A DNA stretch of 64,000 nucleotides, from contig BCIA01000003.1 in assembly GCA_001599815.1 (NCBI GenBank), positions 2,170,001 through 2,234,000 of the forward strand, in the 5' to 3' direction. Positions 10,953 through 21,621 of this stretch are shown here, one piece after another. This DNA comes from Furcasterigmium furcatum. Its lineage: Eukaryota; Ascomycota; Sordariomycetes; Glomerellales; Plectosphaerellaceae. A program made the translations under genes and the position numbers. The number at the start of each line of letters is the position of its first letter. Position 1 is the first letter of the stretch. The notes beneath the pieces are model-generated. The model had not been told where the DNA came from. It ran no database searches and saw nothing but the letters and a program-made list of their open reading frames with translations.

Positions 10953-12115
10953 ATGGGATCATTCCTCAGATCACCTCTTCTCAAACGCCACAACCTTGCC
11001 CGCATCACCACCGCAGCCGCAGCGCAAGCCCGTAGAACAATGTCGGCCACCACTATGCAGACCTCGAACCGGCTCAGGTCCGTGTTCAGCCAGAATGCCA
11101 GCGGTGCCAGCATGGGTTTCTGGCAGATGCTCCCCGGAGCCAACATCTCGCGCGTGCTGGCACGCACCCCCGGAATCGATTGGGTCCTGGTGGACTGCGA
11201 GCATGGGAATATCGACGGTAGGCTCCCGACTCCGCGGCACATATAGTAAGACCTCGAGTTCCAGTCCGGGCGCTCACTGGAGTAGATGGCGCCATGCATG
11301 ATGCTGTCCCTGCCATTGCCGCACTGGGTGTCTCTCCTCTTGTCCGGTTGCCTGGTATGCAGCCTTGGATGGTTAAGCGTATGCGTTACTCGTCGACATT
11401 ACTTCATCTACATACCTTGCTAACGTCCGACTGAAGGGGCATTGGATTCCGGTGCCCATGGCGTATGTTTTCTTCTAAAGGATTCTCATCTCGAACTAGA
11501 AGTCTCCCCTGACATGCCTCTCAGATCCTTGTTCCTTTTCTTCGCACGGCTCAGGAGGCAAAGGATCTGGTGCAAGCCTCTAAGTTCCCGCCCCTGGGCC
11601 GTCGAGGGCTTGGCTCCCCATTCGCAATGGAGCGTTTCAAACCCAACCCGACCATGACCGAGTATCTCCAACAGGCTAATAGCAGCCTTCTGACCATGGT
11701 TCAGATCGAGACCCAGGAAGCTCTCGACACTGTGGAGGAGATTGCTGCCGTGGACGGCATCGATGTTCTCTTTATCGGACCCTTTGATCTCGGTAGTACC
11801 TCTTCGGCCCCTTCACTTATGACCTAAAAGCTCGTCTGACGAAATGTAGGTAACAGCATCGGTCACCCTATCATCAATGGTGCTATGAAGCCAGAGCTCA
11901 ACGACGCCATCGCCCGTATTCTTGCCGCTACGCACAAGGCTGGTAAGAAGTGCGGCATCTATTGCACCTCTGGCGAGCAGGCCGGCCACTTTGCAGCTCA
12001 GGGCTTTGATATGTGTAGTGCATCGACCGATGCTACAGCACTGCAATTCACTCTGGCGGAAAACTTGAGCGCTGCCCAGGGTACATCCAAGCCGGAGAAG
12101 GGGGGATCGTATTAG
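10953..12115 (+). CDS. HpcH/HpaI-family aldolase
   Basis: Five exons: 10953-11217, 11286-11378, 11437-11462 (26 nt), 11525-11792, 11850-12115, giving 305 residues. Class II pyruvate aldolase of the HpcH/HpaI (2,4-dihydroxyhept-2-ene-1,7-dioate aldolase) TIM-barrel family. Visible motifs are the WVLVDCEHG strand, ALDSGAHGILVPFLRT, the metal-binding IETQEALD glutamate and FIGPFDLGNSIG (Asp of the metal site). The family retro-aldolises 4-hydroxy-2-oxo acids to pyruvate (or a related 2-oxo acid) plus an aldehyde. The first about 30 residues are rich in Arg, Leu and Ala without acidic residues and look like a mitochondrial presequence. An internal ATG at residue 30 would give a cytosolic form. 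It converges with the PanB gene, ending 264 bp from it. Confidence 0.9.
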
Positions 12116-12379
12116 TCACCGTGGGCTGTTTGGCGTATGTGATTCTCAGCTCTTGGCTTCTCTAGATAGGTACCGAGGGCCATATGTAGCACGACGCAGC
12201 TCGAAGAGAGGGCCTGCCAATCAATACATGGCCTAGATGGAACCGACGTTGAAGCTGGCACAGAATCATACTGGTAATGTTTCCATTTTACGGTGTAGAC
12301 CAACAATGAAAGAATAACACAAATCAGTAACGCGGCGACATGCCCTTCTGTAGCCAAATTTCTCTAGACAAGCACTCCC

Positions 12380-13451
12380 TTATGATTTCTCTTCGGGAAA
12401 CTCCTTGCTCTGCACTTCTTTGGCAAATGTGCGCAGAGCTTGCAGACTCAGGCTGCTTACATCGGCGTACTGCTTGTGCCACCTGGTTTTGTCCCCCTGT
12501 CAGTAACGCTCGCTCTGCCAGAGCTATCTCAGGGCGACCTACTGGGGAAACAGGCTGCGTTGGAAACCAAGAATCTCCGTCTGCAGAACGAGCTGACCCG
12601 AGCAGCTGGGTCCAGAGCTAACCAACGAGCGTCAGCACGGGAACATAACGTCCTCGAAATAAAGCAAACAACTTCGCTCCAGGGCAGGCATACTGACCCA
12701 ATTCCAATGGTGGGAATGCGCAGCGACTGAGTAATCCTCGCGGTTGTCCGCGGTTCAACGGCCTCAACGACCACAGCTACGGCACCGGCCTCCTCCACGC
12801 TCCTGGCGTCGGCCAGGACCTCGGCGTCGGCGGCAACGCCATCACCGTGTTGCGAGGCATCCAAATTTCTCTGCATCGTAAGGCCAATGTGGCCGATGAC
12901 AGGAATCCCTGCCTTGGAGATGGCACGGATTGTGGCGCTCATGTCGGTGCCGCCCTCGAGCTTGACACCATCAGCGCCCCCTTCCTTGATTAGCCGAATG
13001 GCCGACTCGATTGCTGGCCCCTTGTTAGCATCGTGTGCGTTCACTGGCCAGATCCTGCGCCAGTTCGCCGTCTAGAAGTCTCACCGTGCTCAGTGGACTT
13101 CTCGTAGGATCCAAGGGGGAGATCGGCCAGCAGAAAGGTCTTGGTCAGGGCGCGGGACACGGCACGCGTGTGGTGCACGATCTCGTCTAAAGTGACTGCC
13201 TTTGTGTCCTTGTACCCGAGGGCCGTGACGCCCAGGCTGTCGCCTACGAGGACCAGGTCGATGCCCGCGGTGTCCGCAAGCAGCGCGCTGGGATAGTCCC
13301 AAGCAGTGACGCATGTGATCTTGCGCTGGGCCGCGACGGCGCGCAGCCTGCCGAGCGAGGTGGCCATTCGATTGACGAGCGGAGAGGTCTGATCACTGGC
13401 GAGACCGGAAGCTTCGGGGGTCTGGCCTGGTACACGACAGGGCACATGCAT
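12380..13451 (-). CDS. panB: 3-methyl-2-oxobutanoate (ketopantoate) hydroxymethyltransferase
   Basis: Four exons on the minus strand: 13451-13085, 13043-12698, 12617-12543, 12482-12380, giving 296 residues. Transfers a hydroxymethyl group from 5,10-methylene-THF to 2-oxoisovalerate, making ketopantoate for pantothenate/CoA. Metal-binding aspartates are seen in VGDSLGV and ADLPLGSY, substrate-binding in GVKLEGG, the catalytic glutamate in AVVVEAVEP, then the PTIGIGSGPSCSGQ loop and a C-terminal KQYADVSSLSLQALRTF helix. The last two junctions were chosen because only they restore the family sequence. The start is the first in-frame ATG; an alternative is 13370. The N terminus is basic but not a clear presequence. 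Bacterial enzymes are about 265 residues. Inside the proposed 2-oxo-acid cluster it would compete with the BCKDH for 2-oxoisovalerate. Confidence 0.9.
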
Positions 13452-13544
13452 GCTCACCGGCCAGCAGCCCGGGGTCACATACTGCTGATAGCTATCATGC
13501 GTCTTTATAAGGGGAACATGTCGGCTCCTCTCCCTTCCTCCGCA

Positions 13545-13567
13545 TGACTAAAGATCTGTTAGTCACC
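13545..13567. promoter_or_regulatory. inverted pair of AP-1/Yap-like sites
   Basis: TGACTAA (13545-13551) and TTAGTCA (13559-13565) face each other across a 7-nt spacer, forming a perfect inverted repeat, followed by CC. TTAGTCA is a known type of site for AP-1/Yap-class fungal bZIP proteins. It lies 94-116 bp upstream of the PanB start. Binding by the cluster's own bZIP is inference. Confidence 0.5.
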
Positions 13568-14033
13568 CCGCGTCCTAGAATGCGGGGGATGACAAGGCCT
13601 AGGGACACTGAAGCGCGGTTAAGTTCCCCCACTTCAGGCATTTGATAGCCATACCCTCCCTCCCTTCTTGCCCGTCTGTCGACGAGGCCAACTGGCAACA
13701 AGCAGGTGTGCACACTGCTGAAGGAACGGTTGGCCTTGCCCATACTTGGAAATGAGACTGAACAGGACCGGATTCCTTCGTCGCCGTGCGTACCACCATG
13801 TGGCCGAACCACTCACTCAGTATGTGCTCTCTGAGGGCCTGGACAAGCTTGAAGTCTTCCTAGCATAGGCGGTGCATATCTCGATAACACTCTTCCATCC
13901 AGGACAAGGGCACATGATTGCAACATCGACGAGCAGTATCCCTGCAGTGTCCAGTACGCACGTTGAGCGGCCGAGCCGGATTGATGGAAGTTGGACAGAA
14001 CGCTCTAGATCTGCGGTTATGAGTGAAGAAGAC

Positions 14034-14040
14034 TGACTAA
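14034..14040 (-). promoter_or_regulatory. TTAGTCA heptamer (reads TGACTAA on +)
   Basis: Third copy in the PanB/transporter shared promoter, 606 bp upstream of the transporter start. Sequence match only. Confidence 0.35.
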
Positions 14041-14100
14041 GAGCGGGCGCCGTCTCTGGCCACTACCAAGGGACTTTCTAACAGATCAATGGTTCCGACG

Positions 14101-14107
14101 TTAGTCA
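14101..14107 (+). promoter_or_regulatory. TTAGTCA heptamer
   Basis: Fourth copy in the same shared promoter, 545 bp before the transporter start. Sequence match only. Confidence 0.35.
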
Positions 14108-14645
14108 TTGGGGGCTGATCGCCGAGACAAACTGACGACACGGCTCTTGCCAGGCAGTGCAGGCACAATGATACAGGCGCAACACCCACGGCCTCGGGCA
14201 AACCCCTCTACCTCCGTTTCCCTTGTGCCGGTGCACCCGTAGATTCGGAGAGCTGACTTGTCCGGGAAGTAGGCGAGGGGCGTTACCCCGCAGATAACAA
14301 GCCTACTTTCTGGGGTTGATGGATGTAGTAGTTCTCCGAGTCTGAGAGCGGTTCATAGATTGGCACTAGGAGGAAGGGCTGTTGGGACGATTGCGAAGCA
14401 GCGTCCATCCTCCAGTCGACGTGGAACACTCTAGGAGGAACCGACAACTCGTCATGTTGCCCGCGAGATCCCCAGCTGTGCCAAAAAGCTTAAATAGAGA
14501 AGGACGTTCATCCGCTCTGTTCTGACATCCACTACCTGCCTACTATACACGAGTTCCTCGAAATTCGGATTCCTGCCTAACCTGTCACTCCTACTTTTAC
14601 CATACGTTCTTCGGTTCTTCAGCGCCACAGCAAGAGCAGAACATA

Positions 14646-16390
14646 ATGGATCGATTCTCTCAGCTACTTGGAGAGAAGAAGACCATGACGCCCAACGGCA
14701 CTGACGACGTGGAGAATTCTGGTGATCTTTCGGGTGTCCCATCGCAAGTGGTGGGCGAGACCCGGGCCACGCGCATCACGCAAGACGCCGTGTTTGGCGA
14801 CCTGAACGAGCAGGGACCCAACTATCGCAACGTACGTATCCCCCTCCCGTCTTGGACCAGAGCAGATTGGGATTCTCAGGCGCCTACTTCCAGGTCGGGT
14901 GGATCGCCACCATTGCCCTCATCATGAAGACGCAGATCGGTCTCGGTGTGCTCTCCATTCCTTCCGTGTTCGACGTTCTCGGCATGGCTTCCGGCATCAT
15001 CTGTCTCGTGGCCGTGGCCGTCATCACGACTTGGAGCGGCTGCGTCGTAGGGTCCTTCAAGCTGCGCCACCCCGAGGTGTACAGCCTGGACGATGCGGGC
15101 GCCCTGATGTTTGGTCGCGCCGGGCGCGAGGTTTTTGGCGTCGCCTTCTGTATCTGTATGATGATAGCGCCCCCGAAGCAGTTGGTCGTGGCTAACGGGG
15201 TCTCGGGGCAGTCTTCATCTTCGTGGCAGGGTCCGCCATGCTCGGCATCTCCATCGGCTTGAACGCGCTGTCGTCACACGCCACATGCACGGCCGTCTTT
15301 GTGGCCGTCGCGGCAATCATTGGCTTTGTCTGTTCGAGCATTCGCACCCTGGCACGCATCACCTGGCTTGCCTGGACCGGCCTGGCCTGCATCCTGACCT
15401 CGAGTAAGTCATCAGCCACCCCATATTGTCCCCCCCCCTCTCTTTCCACGCCGGCGATGGCCCGGGCTGGCTGACCCCTGATGTACGTCTAGTCTTCATC
15501 GTCACCATAGCCGTGGGTGTGCAGGACAAGCCCGCCGCCGCTCCCGAGCAGCACAAAGGCACATGGACGTCGGACTACCACCTCCTCAACCACCCGTCCT
15601 TCACAGACGCCATGTCGGCTTTATCGTCGCTCATCTTCGCGTACTCATGCACACCTGCCCTTTTCGCCATCGTCTCGGAGATGCGCGAGCCGCAGAGGTT
15701 CAACCGAGCCCTCTTGATCTGCCAAAGTCTCGTCACCGCCATATACATCTCCATCGGCTGCGTCGTGTACTACTACTGCGGCTCCTACGTCGCCTCGCCT
15801 GCCCTCGGCTCCGCCGGTGCCACCATCAAGAAGGTCTGCTACGGCATTGCGCTCCCCGGCCTGGTGGCCACTCTGACCCTCGTCCTCCATGTAAGCGCAT
15901 CGCGCCACCCTCTGCGTGCTTCTATTTAAACGCGGATCTTGTGCTGATGTGGTGGCCTCCTGGCCGTGGCCAGTTTGCTGCCAAGTACATCTTCGTCAGG
16001 ATCCTACGTGATTCTAAGCATCTCGTCTCGAACAGTATGATGCACTGGGCTACCTGGCTGGCCTGTACCTTTGGCACGACCGTCGTCGCCTATCTCATTG
16101 CGAGCGGCATTCCGGTCTTTGGCGGCCTCGTATCCCTTACCGGCGCCCTATTGGGCACCTTCATGTGCTTCCAGCCCATGGGGTGCATGTGGCTCTACGA
16201 CCACTGGACGGACGGGAGAAGAAAGCCTTCGCTCTCCTGGGCTTTTCACGCGGCTTGGAGTGTATTTGTTATCATCTCCGGCACATTCCTGATGGTGGGG
16301 GGCACGTACAGCTGTATCGTGGGCATAATCGCCTTGTTCAACGCAGAGGGAGGCGCGACGGCATGGTCATGCGCAGACAACGCGACCTAG
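14646..16390 (+). CDS. AAAP-family amino-acid transporter (Neurospora Mtr type)
   Basis: Five exons: 14646-14835, 14880-15155, 15212-15403, 15493-15890, 15974-16390, giving 490 residues. A cytosolic N terminus of about 65 residues (TRATRITQDAVFGDLNEQGPNYR) is followed by about 11 membrane segments. The first, VGWIATIALIMKTQIGLGVLSIP, carries the Gly-rich unwound helix of the aromatic/neutral amino-acid permease family (PF01490). The FGVAFCIFFIFVAGSAMLG and IRTLARITWLAW segments resemble fungal Mtr/AAAP neutral amino-acid permeases. Likely imports neutral or branched-chain amino acids with protons; substrate not readable. The exon 1-2 junction uses GTATCC, not the nearer GTACGT, because only the former gives a legal intron length and frame. 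Shares a promoter with PanB; converges with RidA. Confidence 0.9.
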
Positions 16391-17030
16391 TCGTTCTCAG
16401 AGTCAGCATCAGGACATCAGCATCGGCGGGATGCCCCCTCGGGTGCAGACAAGTTGGGTGGTTGCTCTTTGGGCAGCGACGGAAGCGCTTGGTAGGCGGC
16501 TTGCCTTGTGGTTGGTGATGGAATCCTAGATAGATAACGATGAATACGCCATGCGGTCATTAGTCTTCTGGCAACATCATATCCGTCTCCAGTATTAAGA
16601 GGTGCCGGTTTGAAATCTCCATGGTGACATTCGTTGATGACTTATACTGCCTTGACTCCGCCGCAAGTTCTGTATTGATGCTTAGGAAGGTACTAGAATC
16701 GTGATGTATGGCATTCCTCTTCTTGGTCCCTCATCCCAGGGCGTTGGGTAACTGAGACTCTCGGATTCGTGGCATCTCCGACATGTGGCTGCCAGTACCA
16801 TTTCTGGAAATCTCCTGAATCAGTATTTGCCACGGCACGTGAACCTTCCTCCAGAGACGGACAGTCACACTCAGATGTTCACTAACCATGGGGCCTGGAG
16901 CAAAACCATGGCATAAAGGAGATACGGCGCCGGTCATTGCGGACAAGCTCGGTATGTTTATTCTCGTTGCAGATGAAAAGGCGATCGGATGCAAATACCA
17001 ACAGCCCAGACCCCCCCCCCCCCCCCCGTC
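16391..17030. other. convergent intergenic region with poly-C tract
   Basis: The 3' regions of the transporter (+) and RidA (-) genes. I see no gene. An uninterrupted run of about 17 C at 17011-17027 ends only 3 bp from the RidA stop codon; its length may be uncertain in an assembly. Confidence 0.55.
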
Positions 17031-17567
17031 TCACAGGCGTCCTCCCTGTTCAGCCCGTCTGACCGCTGTGCACTCAATCTCGATGTCCGTGCCCAAAGGC
17101 AGGTTGGCGACACCGACGCACGTCCTCGCCTGGTAATGCATCGCGGCGTCAGTATACTGTTCGAGGTATCCGCCCGGTCAAGGACCTGTTACATACCGGC
17201 TTGAGTCCCGGGAAGAACGAGGCGTACACTTCATTAACCTCGGCAAAGTCTTGCAGGTTGGTGAGGTAGATGTTGGCCTTGACGATGTTCTGCAGACCGC
17301 ACCCGGCTCCCTCGAGAACGGCGCGCAGGTTCGACATGATTTGCTTCTAGGGCGCGTAAGCATCAGGCGCCTAGAGAAGTTCATCACGAGTTGCTGGCTG
17401 GCACGTACGGCCCTGTCCTTGATCGTCCCCTGAACGAGGGAACCTGTCGCGGGGTCCATCGCCACCTGCCCGGAGCAGAAGACCAGATTGCCCGCCACGA
17501 TGGCCTGGGACAAGAAAGGCAGCGGCTTGGGCGCGCCCGAAGATAAGACCGCCTGCGGTCCCGACAT
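17031..17567 (-). CDS. RidA/YjgF/YER057c/UK114 enamine deaminase
   Basis: Three exons: 17567-17409, 17346-17197, 17129-17031, giving 135 residues, a full-length RidA. Visible are AIVAGNLVFCSGQVAMDPATG, the SNLRAVLEGAGCGLQNIVKANIYL block, and the C-terminal RTCVGVANLPLGTDIEIECTA strand with the conserved Arg and Glu that bind the imine carboxylate. RidA proteins hydrolyse 2-aminoacrylate and other enamine/imine intermediates from PLP enzymes to 2-oxo acids. In bacteria this protects PLP enzymes including branched-chain aminotransferase. A cluster full of 2-oxo acids is a fitting context. No targeting peptide is seen. All junctions are phase 0. It is divergent from the 2-hydroxy-acid oxidase gene. 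Confidence 0.93.
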
Positions 17568-18173
17568 AGTGACGACGTGAATATGCTACGTCAGGTAGGG
17601 AGGACAAGATGAATAGGGAGGTTAGGCGGACTTTGATGACGGGAACGTTGGTTATGGGAACGTTTATAGGGGTGCGGCCGGAAACAAGTCCACGTCCGCG
17701 TCCCAACATAGGGAGAGGGGAGACGTTTGTCAGGACTGCGCGGGCGAATCCCTGAGCGGTACGAGTCTGATAACCCCGCCTCGTAGCTTTGACTACAAAG
17801 AGCCCATGTTCCGCGGTTTTGTCATTTTTACTTAGTCACCGGCGATCCCCCGCACTGATTAGTCCAGTTCATCCATCGCGACGGAGGCCCTGTCGGTCCT
17901 CGGCGTGCTGCTTATTTTCGCGCCCTGCGCCCTTCGCCGCTGTCAGCCTATTCCATGTCAACGACTGGACCCATTGGACTTCAGGGGCGGACGGGGCGGT
18001 ATGCTTCTTTATCGCGCTACTTATAGATCCAAGCTCACCAGAGCGGACGTTAAAACGGCACAACCAGGCTGTTCCCAACTTCTCGCATAGCACGTGTCCA
18101 GGGTATCGATCGCACTTTCATCTGTTCTTCCCTATTCCCATCACTGCTTTTAGACTTCGCCCACTCGCCCAAC
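17568..18173. promoter_or_regulatory. shared divergent promoter region, RidA (-) and 2-hydroxy-acid oxidase (+)
   Basis: 606 bp between divergent starts. It contains a TTAGTCACC element at 17832 and no gene. Confidence 0.55.
17832..17840 (+). promoter_or_regulatory. TTAGTCACC element
   Basis: Extended form of the heptamer, identical over 9 nt to the elements at 13559 and 21819 in other cluster promoters. It lies 265 bp from the RidA start and 342 bp from the oxidase start. Function inferred from recurrence. Confidence 0.4.
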
Positions 18174-19483
18174 ATGACTCTCGAGAAGGGCGACCGCGAG
18201 CTCGTTCTCAACCTGGACGATATCAAGTCTGCGGCCCTCGCAAAGCTCCCAACGCACGTCCGAGGTAGGTTTCCACCCCTGCTCCCACGGCCTCGGCCTC
18301 TTGAAGTGGGATATTTCTGCTGACCGTGGCGGTCGCCGGGTAGAGTTCTACGAGGCCGGGTCCCACGACCAGGTCACCGTGGCGGAGAATGTCACCGCCT
18401 ACAGCAAGTACCGGCTGCGCCCACGCGTCCTCGTGGACGTGTCCAAGGTCGACCCGACTACCACGGTGCTCGGGAAGAAGATCGCCTTCCCCCTAAGCGT
18501 ATCGCCGGCGGGGATCCAGGCTATGGCGCACCCGGACGGCGAGCTCGCGACCAGCAGGGCGTGCGCCAGGCGCGGGGTACACATGGGCGTGTCGTCCTTC
18601 TCCAACAACTCGGTCGAGGACGTCCGTGCCGCCGGTCTCTCGGTGTGCGGCGAGGGCGGCATGCACCACGTGATGCAGCTCTACACGATGCAGGATCGGA
18701 CCGCGCAGCTCCGCATCATCCGCCGCGCCGAGGCGGCTGGCTGCGTGGCCATTGCCCTGACGGCCGACAGTCCGGTGCTCGGCGTGCGGTACAACGAGCT
18801 GCGTAACGACTTTCGGACGCCGGAAGGCCTGGCGCTGCCCATGCTCGACAAGACGTCCGAGTCGATACGCGCCCAGACGCACGAACACGGCTTCACGTCG
18901 TTCAACTCGGATGCACACTCATGGGCCAAGGAGATCCCCTGGTTGCGCAGCGTGACTCGGATGCAGATCATGATCAAGGGTGTGCTGACGGCTGAGGACG
19001 TCCACCTGGCGGTTCAGTACGGCTGCGACGGCGTCATCGTCAGTAATCACGGTGGGCGGCAGCTAGACCAGACGCCCGCCACTATCGATGTCCTCGCCGA
19101 ATGCGTCGAGGCCGCCAACGGCAAGATTGACGTGCACATCGACGGCGGAATCCGGACGGGAACCGACATCTTCAAGGCCGTGGCGCTGGGGGCCAAGTGC
19201 GTGTGGATCGGCCGGCCGGCCATTTGGGGCCTCGCGGTATGTTACTCTTTCCCCTGCCCGGCCGTACACGTACCGCTGGTGGCATTTGTGACGACGATGG
19301 AAGCTGATCATGGCGTGACCGGACCCAAAGCTGGACGGCGAGCGTGGTGTTTCCAAGACCTTGGACATTCTGTACGACGAGTTTAGACGGTGCATGCAAC
19401 TCTGCGGGTGCAAGACCATCGCCGACATTACGCCCGCTCGACTGGGCATCGCCTCCAGGGACCGACCTCTTAGTAGGTTGTAA
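18174..19483 (+). CDS. FMN-dependent (S)-2-hydroxy-acid oxidase/dehydrogenase
   Basis: Three exons: 18174-18264, 18344-19236, 19331-19483, giving 378 residues. TIM-barrel member of the glycolate oxidase / L-lactate oxidase / flavocytochrome b2 family, oxidising an L-2-hydroxy acid to the 2-oxo acid. Seen are FYEAGSHDQVTVAENVTAY, the PLSVSPAGIQAMAHPDGE FMN strand, the active-site His266 in SNHGGRQLDQTPA, and the FMN phosphate site HIDGGIRTGTDIFKAVALGA then IGRPAIWGLA. The N-terminal cytochrome b5 domain of flavocytochrome b2 is absent, so this is the short oxidase-like form. The N terminus is not a convincing mitochondrial or peroxisomal signal. It ends SRL, one of the accepted variants of the peroxisomal PTS1 tripeptide. 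Substrate is unknown: lactate, 2-hydroxyisovalerate and pantoate are candidates from context. Divergent from RidA. Confidence 0.92.
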
Positions 19484-19670
19484 GATTGTAAACGAGGTGG
19501 AGGTTGTTAGCAATCTTTCATCGCGCGGGAGTGCGAGGGTAAGGCGAGGAGACATGGGCATCCAACATGTGCATAGCCAGAAAAACGATCATCTCGTTCA
19601 CTTCCCGCTGAGCGTAGTCCTCGTGTTTGGCCATCTAGCTGGCGCCGTGAGATCCCGGTAGGACTGTGCG

Positions 19671-21621
19671 TCACTGGCACGACCTTTCTCCTTGCTGAGG
19701 CAGAAATCCCGCGCAGATGGCGCTCACACACCAGTCAGCCACATTGCGGTAGATCTCCATTGTGTCGCGGGTGGGCGGCGTCGGTCGTGGGAGCGTAGTC
19801 TGGTGCGTGGGATAGATGGGCTTGCCCGTGGCGACCACATCGGCGGCGCCCGGGTCGTACAGGTCCGGATATTGTGCAAAGAGACTGGGGTCCAGCTTGA
19901 AGCGGGGGATGCCGTCGTCCAGGCCAAGCGCCCGGAACGCTTGACGCGCGCAGGCAGGCCGGAACAGGCACTCGACACTGCGCGCGGGGAGGCAGGAGAA
20001 CATGGGTTCGTCGCCGAGCCCGGAGCCCAATTCGGCATCATGAGAAATGGAGAAGTCTGAAGAAAGCGCGGCACCGTCACCGTGCCGGTCACCGCTGTCT
20101 GACGTGAAGGCGCAAATCAGATCCCACACGCGAACATACGCGGGGCCCGACTCGCCGGCGAGGAGCTTGGCCGCGTCCAGCTCGACGACGTAGGCAGTGG
20201 CAATGTCGCAGATTACATGGTCAATGTATGGGTTTGCCGAGTGCAGGAGGATAAGCTTGTCTCGGACGGCCGGGAAGGGGCACCAGTCGATGACGGAAGG
20301 GTACTCCTCGACGATCTGGAGAGCTGAGGGCCGGTAGTTTGCGTGCATGCGCAGGTACACGGCGCGGGACCGGCTCATCTGCCACAGAGTGAGGTCGGCC
20401 ACGTTTCCCTGGAAGCGCGTGGCCGTATACCACGTCAGGGCAGCAGGTCGGCTGAGGCTGTTGAACAGCGACAGCATAAGGGTAGCCGAGAGGCGTAGGG
20501 AGTCCCTGTGGAGGATATTGAGCATTAGCCAGCTGGTGAGAAATGGGGAGAAGAGAAGAGAGAAATAGGGTGTGTGAGCGCCATTACTTGCCAAGTCAGC
20601 ATCCTTGGGTTCGCTCGGCGTGCCCGGCTCCATCTGCTCGTGAGGCAGCTTCTGATCATGTGAACGTGGTCCGAGAAGGACGAGTTGGTCAGGGCGATGG
20701 TCCGACTGTTGCCGCCCATAACCGGGGCGTCGATAGTGGCCTGGCGATAGCTCGAGGGTCCCATCTGATACTCGTGCGACCATACAGACGGCATACCTCG
20801 TATGTCGTGATAGCTTCCCGGGTGGTAGAGGCCCGACGGGTTGTGTTCGGCCAAGAAGGACGTGTTGTGCGCGTTCGGATTGGTGTTTGCGCTCGCATGC
20901 CCAGCAAAGAGAGCCGACATGTCCTGGCTGTTGTGAGCGAGGTCGGCAAGGTTGGCGAGGTCGGCAAGATCGCTGAGGCCCGTGAAGATGGCGGGCCCCA
21001 TGACTTCGGATGATGCAGCTAGGAAGGGTGCCGATCCCACATCATGGCTCCCCTGGATGCCTGCGCTCGTGACTACTACGCTGGCACCAATGTCGTCGCA
21101 TCGGGTGACCGCAGGCGGCATGTTGGCCGGCGGCACTTGAGCTTGACGGTGATCATCCTGACCTGCACGATCCGGATCTGGATCCCTATCTGCGCCCGGC
21201 TCCTTCTGTGCTGCACCACCGGAGTCTCCCGGGAGAGCGTCCCTGCTGGCCGGCGAGGGGAGGCCCGCGTCGCCAGAGCCCTCCACGACTTGGCTCATCA
21301 TGGAGTGCGAGAGGGACTTGATGCTCGTCTGGATGCGGTCCAACTTGTTGCAGGCGTCGGTGAGCTGCTCTCGGAGGGCGCGGTTGTCCTTCTCCAGCCG
21401 GGCAATCTGCTCATTCTCACCGCCATCCCGAATCTTCAGGCGCCTTTCAAGGTCTTTGATGTATGCGCTCTGCCGATTCCGAAAAGCCTGCTGCGAGAGT
21501 CGGTTGCGCAGCCTGTGTGTGTGTGAACGGAGGTCGACGTCCGAGCAGGGGAGGGAGGTGGGTCGGCGTACCTTTTCTGCGCATTCGCCGCGTCCTGCGC
21601 GTCACGCGATGAGTCGGCCAT
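19671..21621 (-). CDS. bZIP transcription factor with C-terminal DUF3425
   Basis: Three exons: 21621-21572, 21512-20592, 20505-19671, giving 601 residues. The basic region (about 17-32, RLRNRLSQQAFRNRQ) has the bZIP N-x7-R spacing and is followed by a zipper (LERRLKI..IARLEKDNRALREQL). A long disordered middle contains the repeat DLADLANLADLA. The C-terminal DUF3425 domain (about 370-560) shows LSATLMLSLFNSLSRPA, YPSVIDWCPFP and HSANPYIDHVICD. It is typical of fungal pathway regulators, nuclear. Intron 2 appears to use a GC donor (GCAAGT), the only junction keeping both domains in frame; the sequence just before it is the least certain. It sits in the middle of the cluster, divergent from the TPP enzyme, with a TTAGTCACC site in its own promoter, so it is the likely cluster regulator. 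Confidence 0.85.

Larger units (their letters stand above)
13452..14645. promoter_or_regulatory. shared divergent promoter region, PanB (-) and amino-acid transporter (+)
   Basis: This 1.2-kb region between two divergently transcribed starts shows no gene. It contains four TTAGTCA/TGACTAA heptamers (13545, 13559, 14034, 14101), the highest density in the window, two of them forming an inverted pair. See the separate sites. Confidence 0.6.

Noticed and set aside
12483..12543. apparent frameshift in the last part of PanB
   Set aside because: An initial reading needed a shift, but a GTAGGT donor with an AAAACCAG acceptor joins the exons in frame and restores the conserved KQYADV end.
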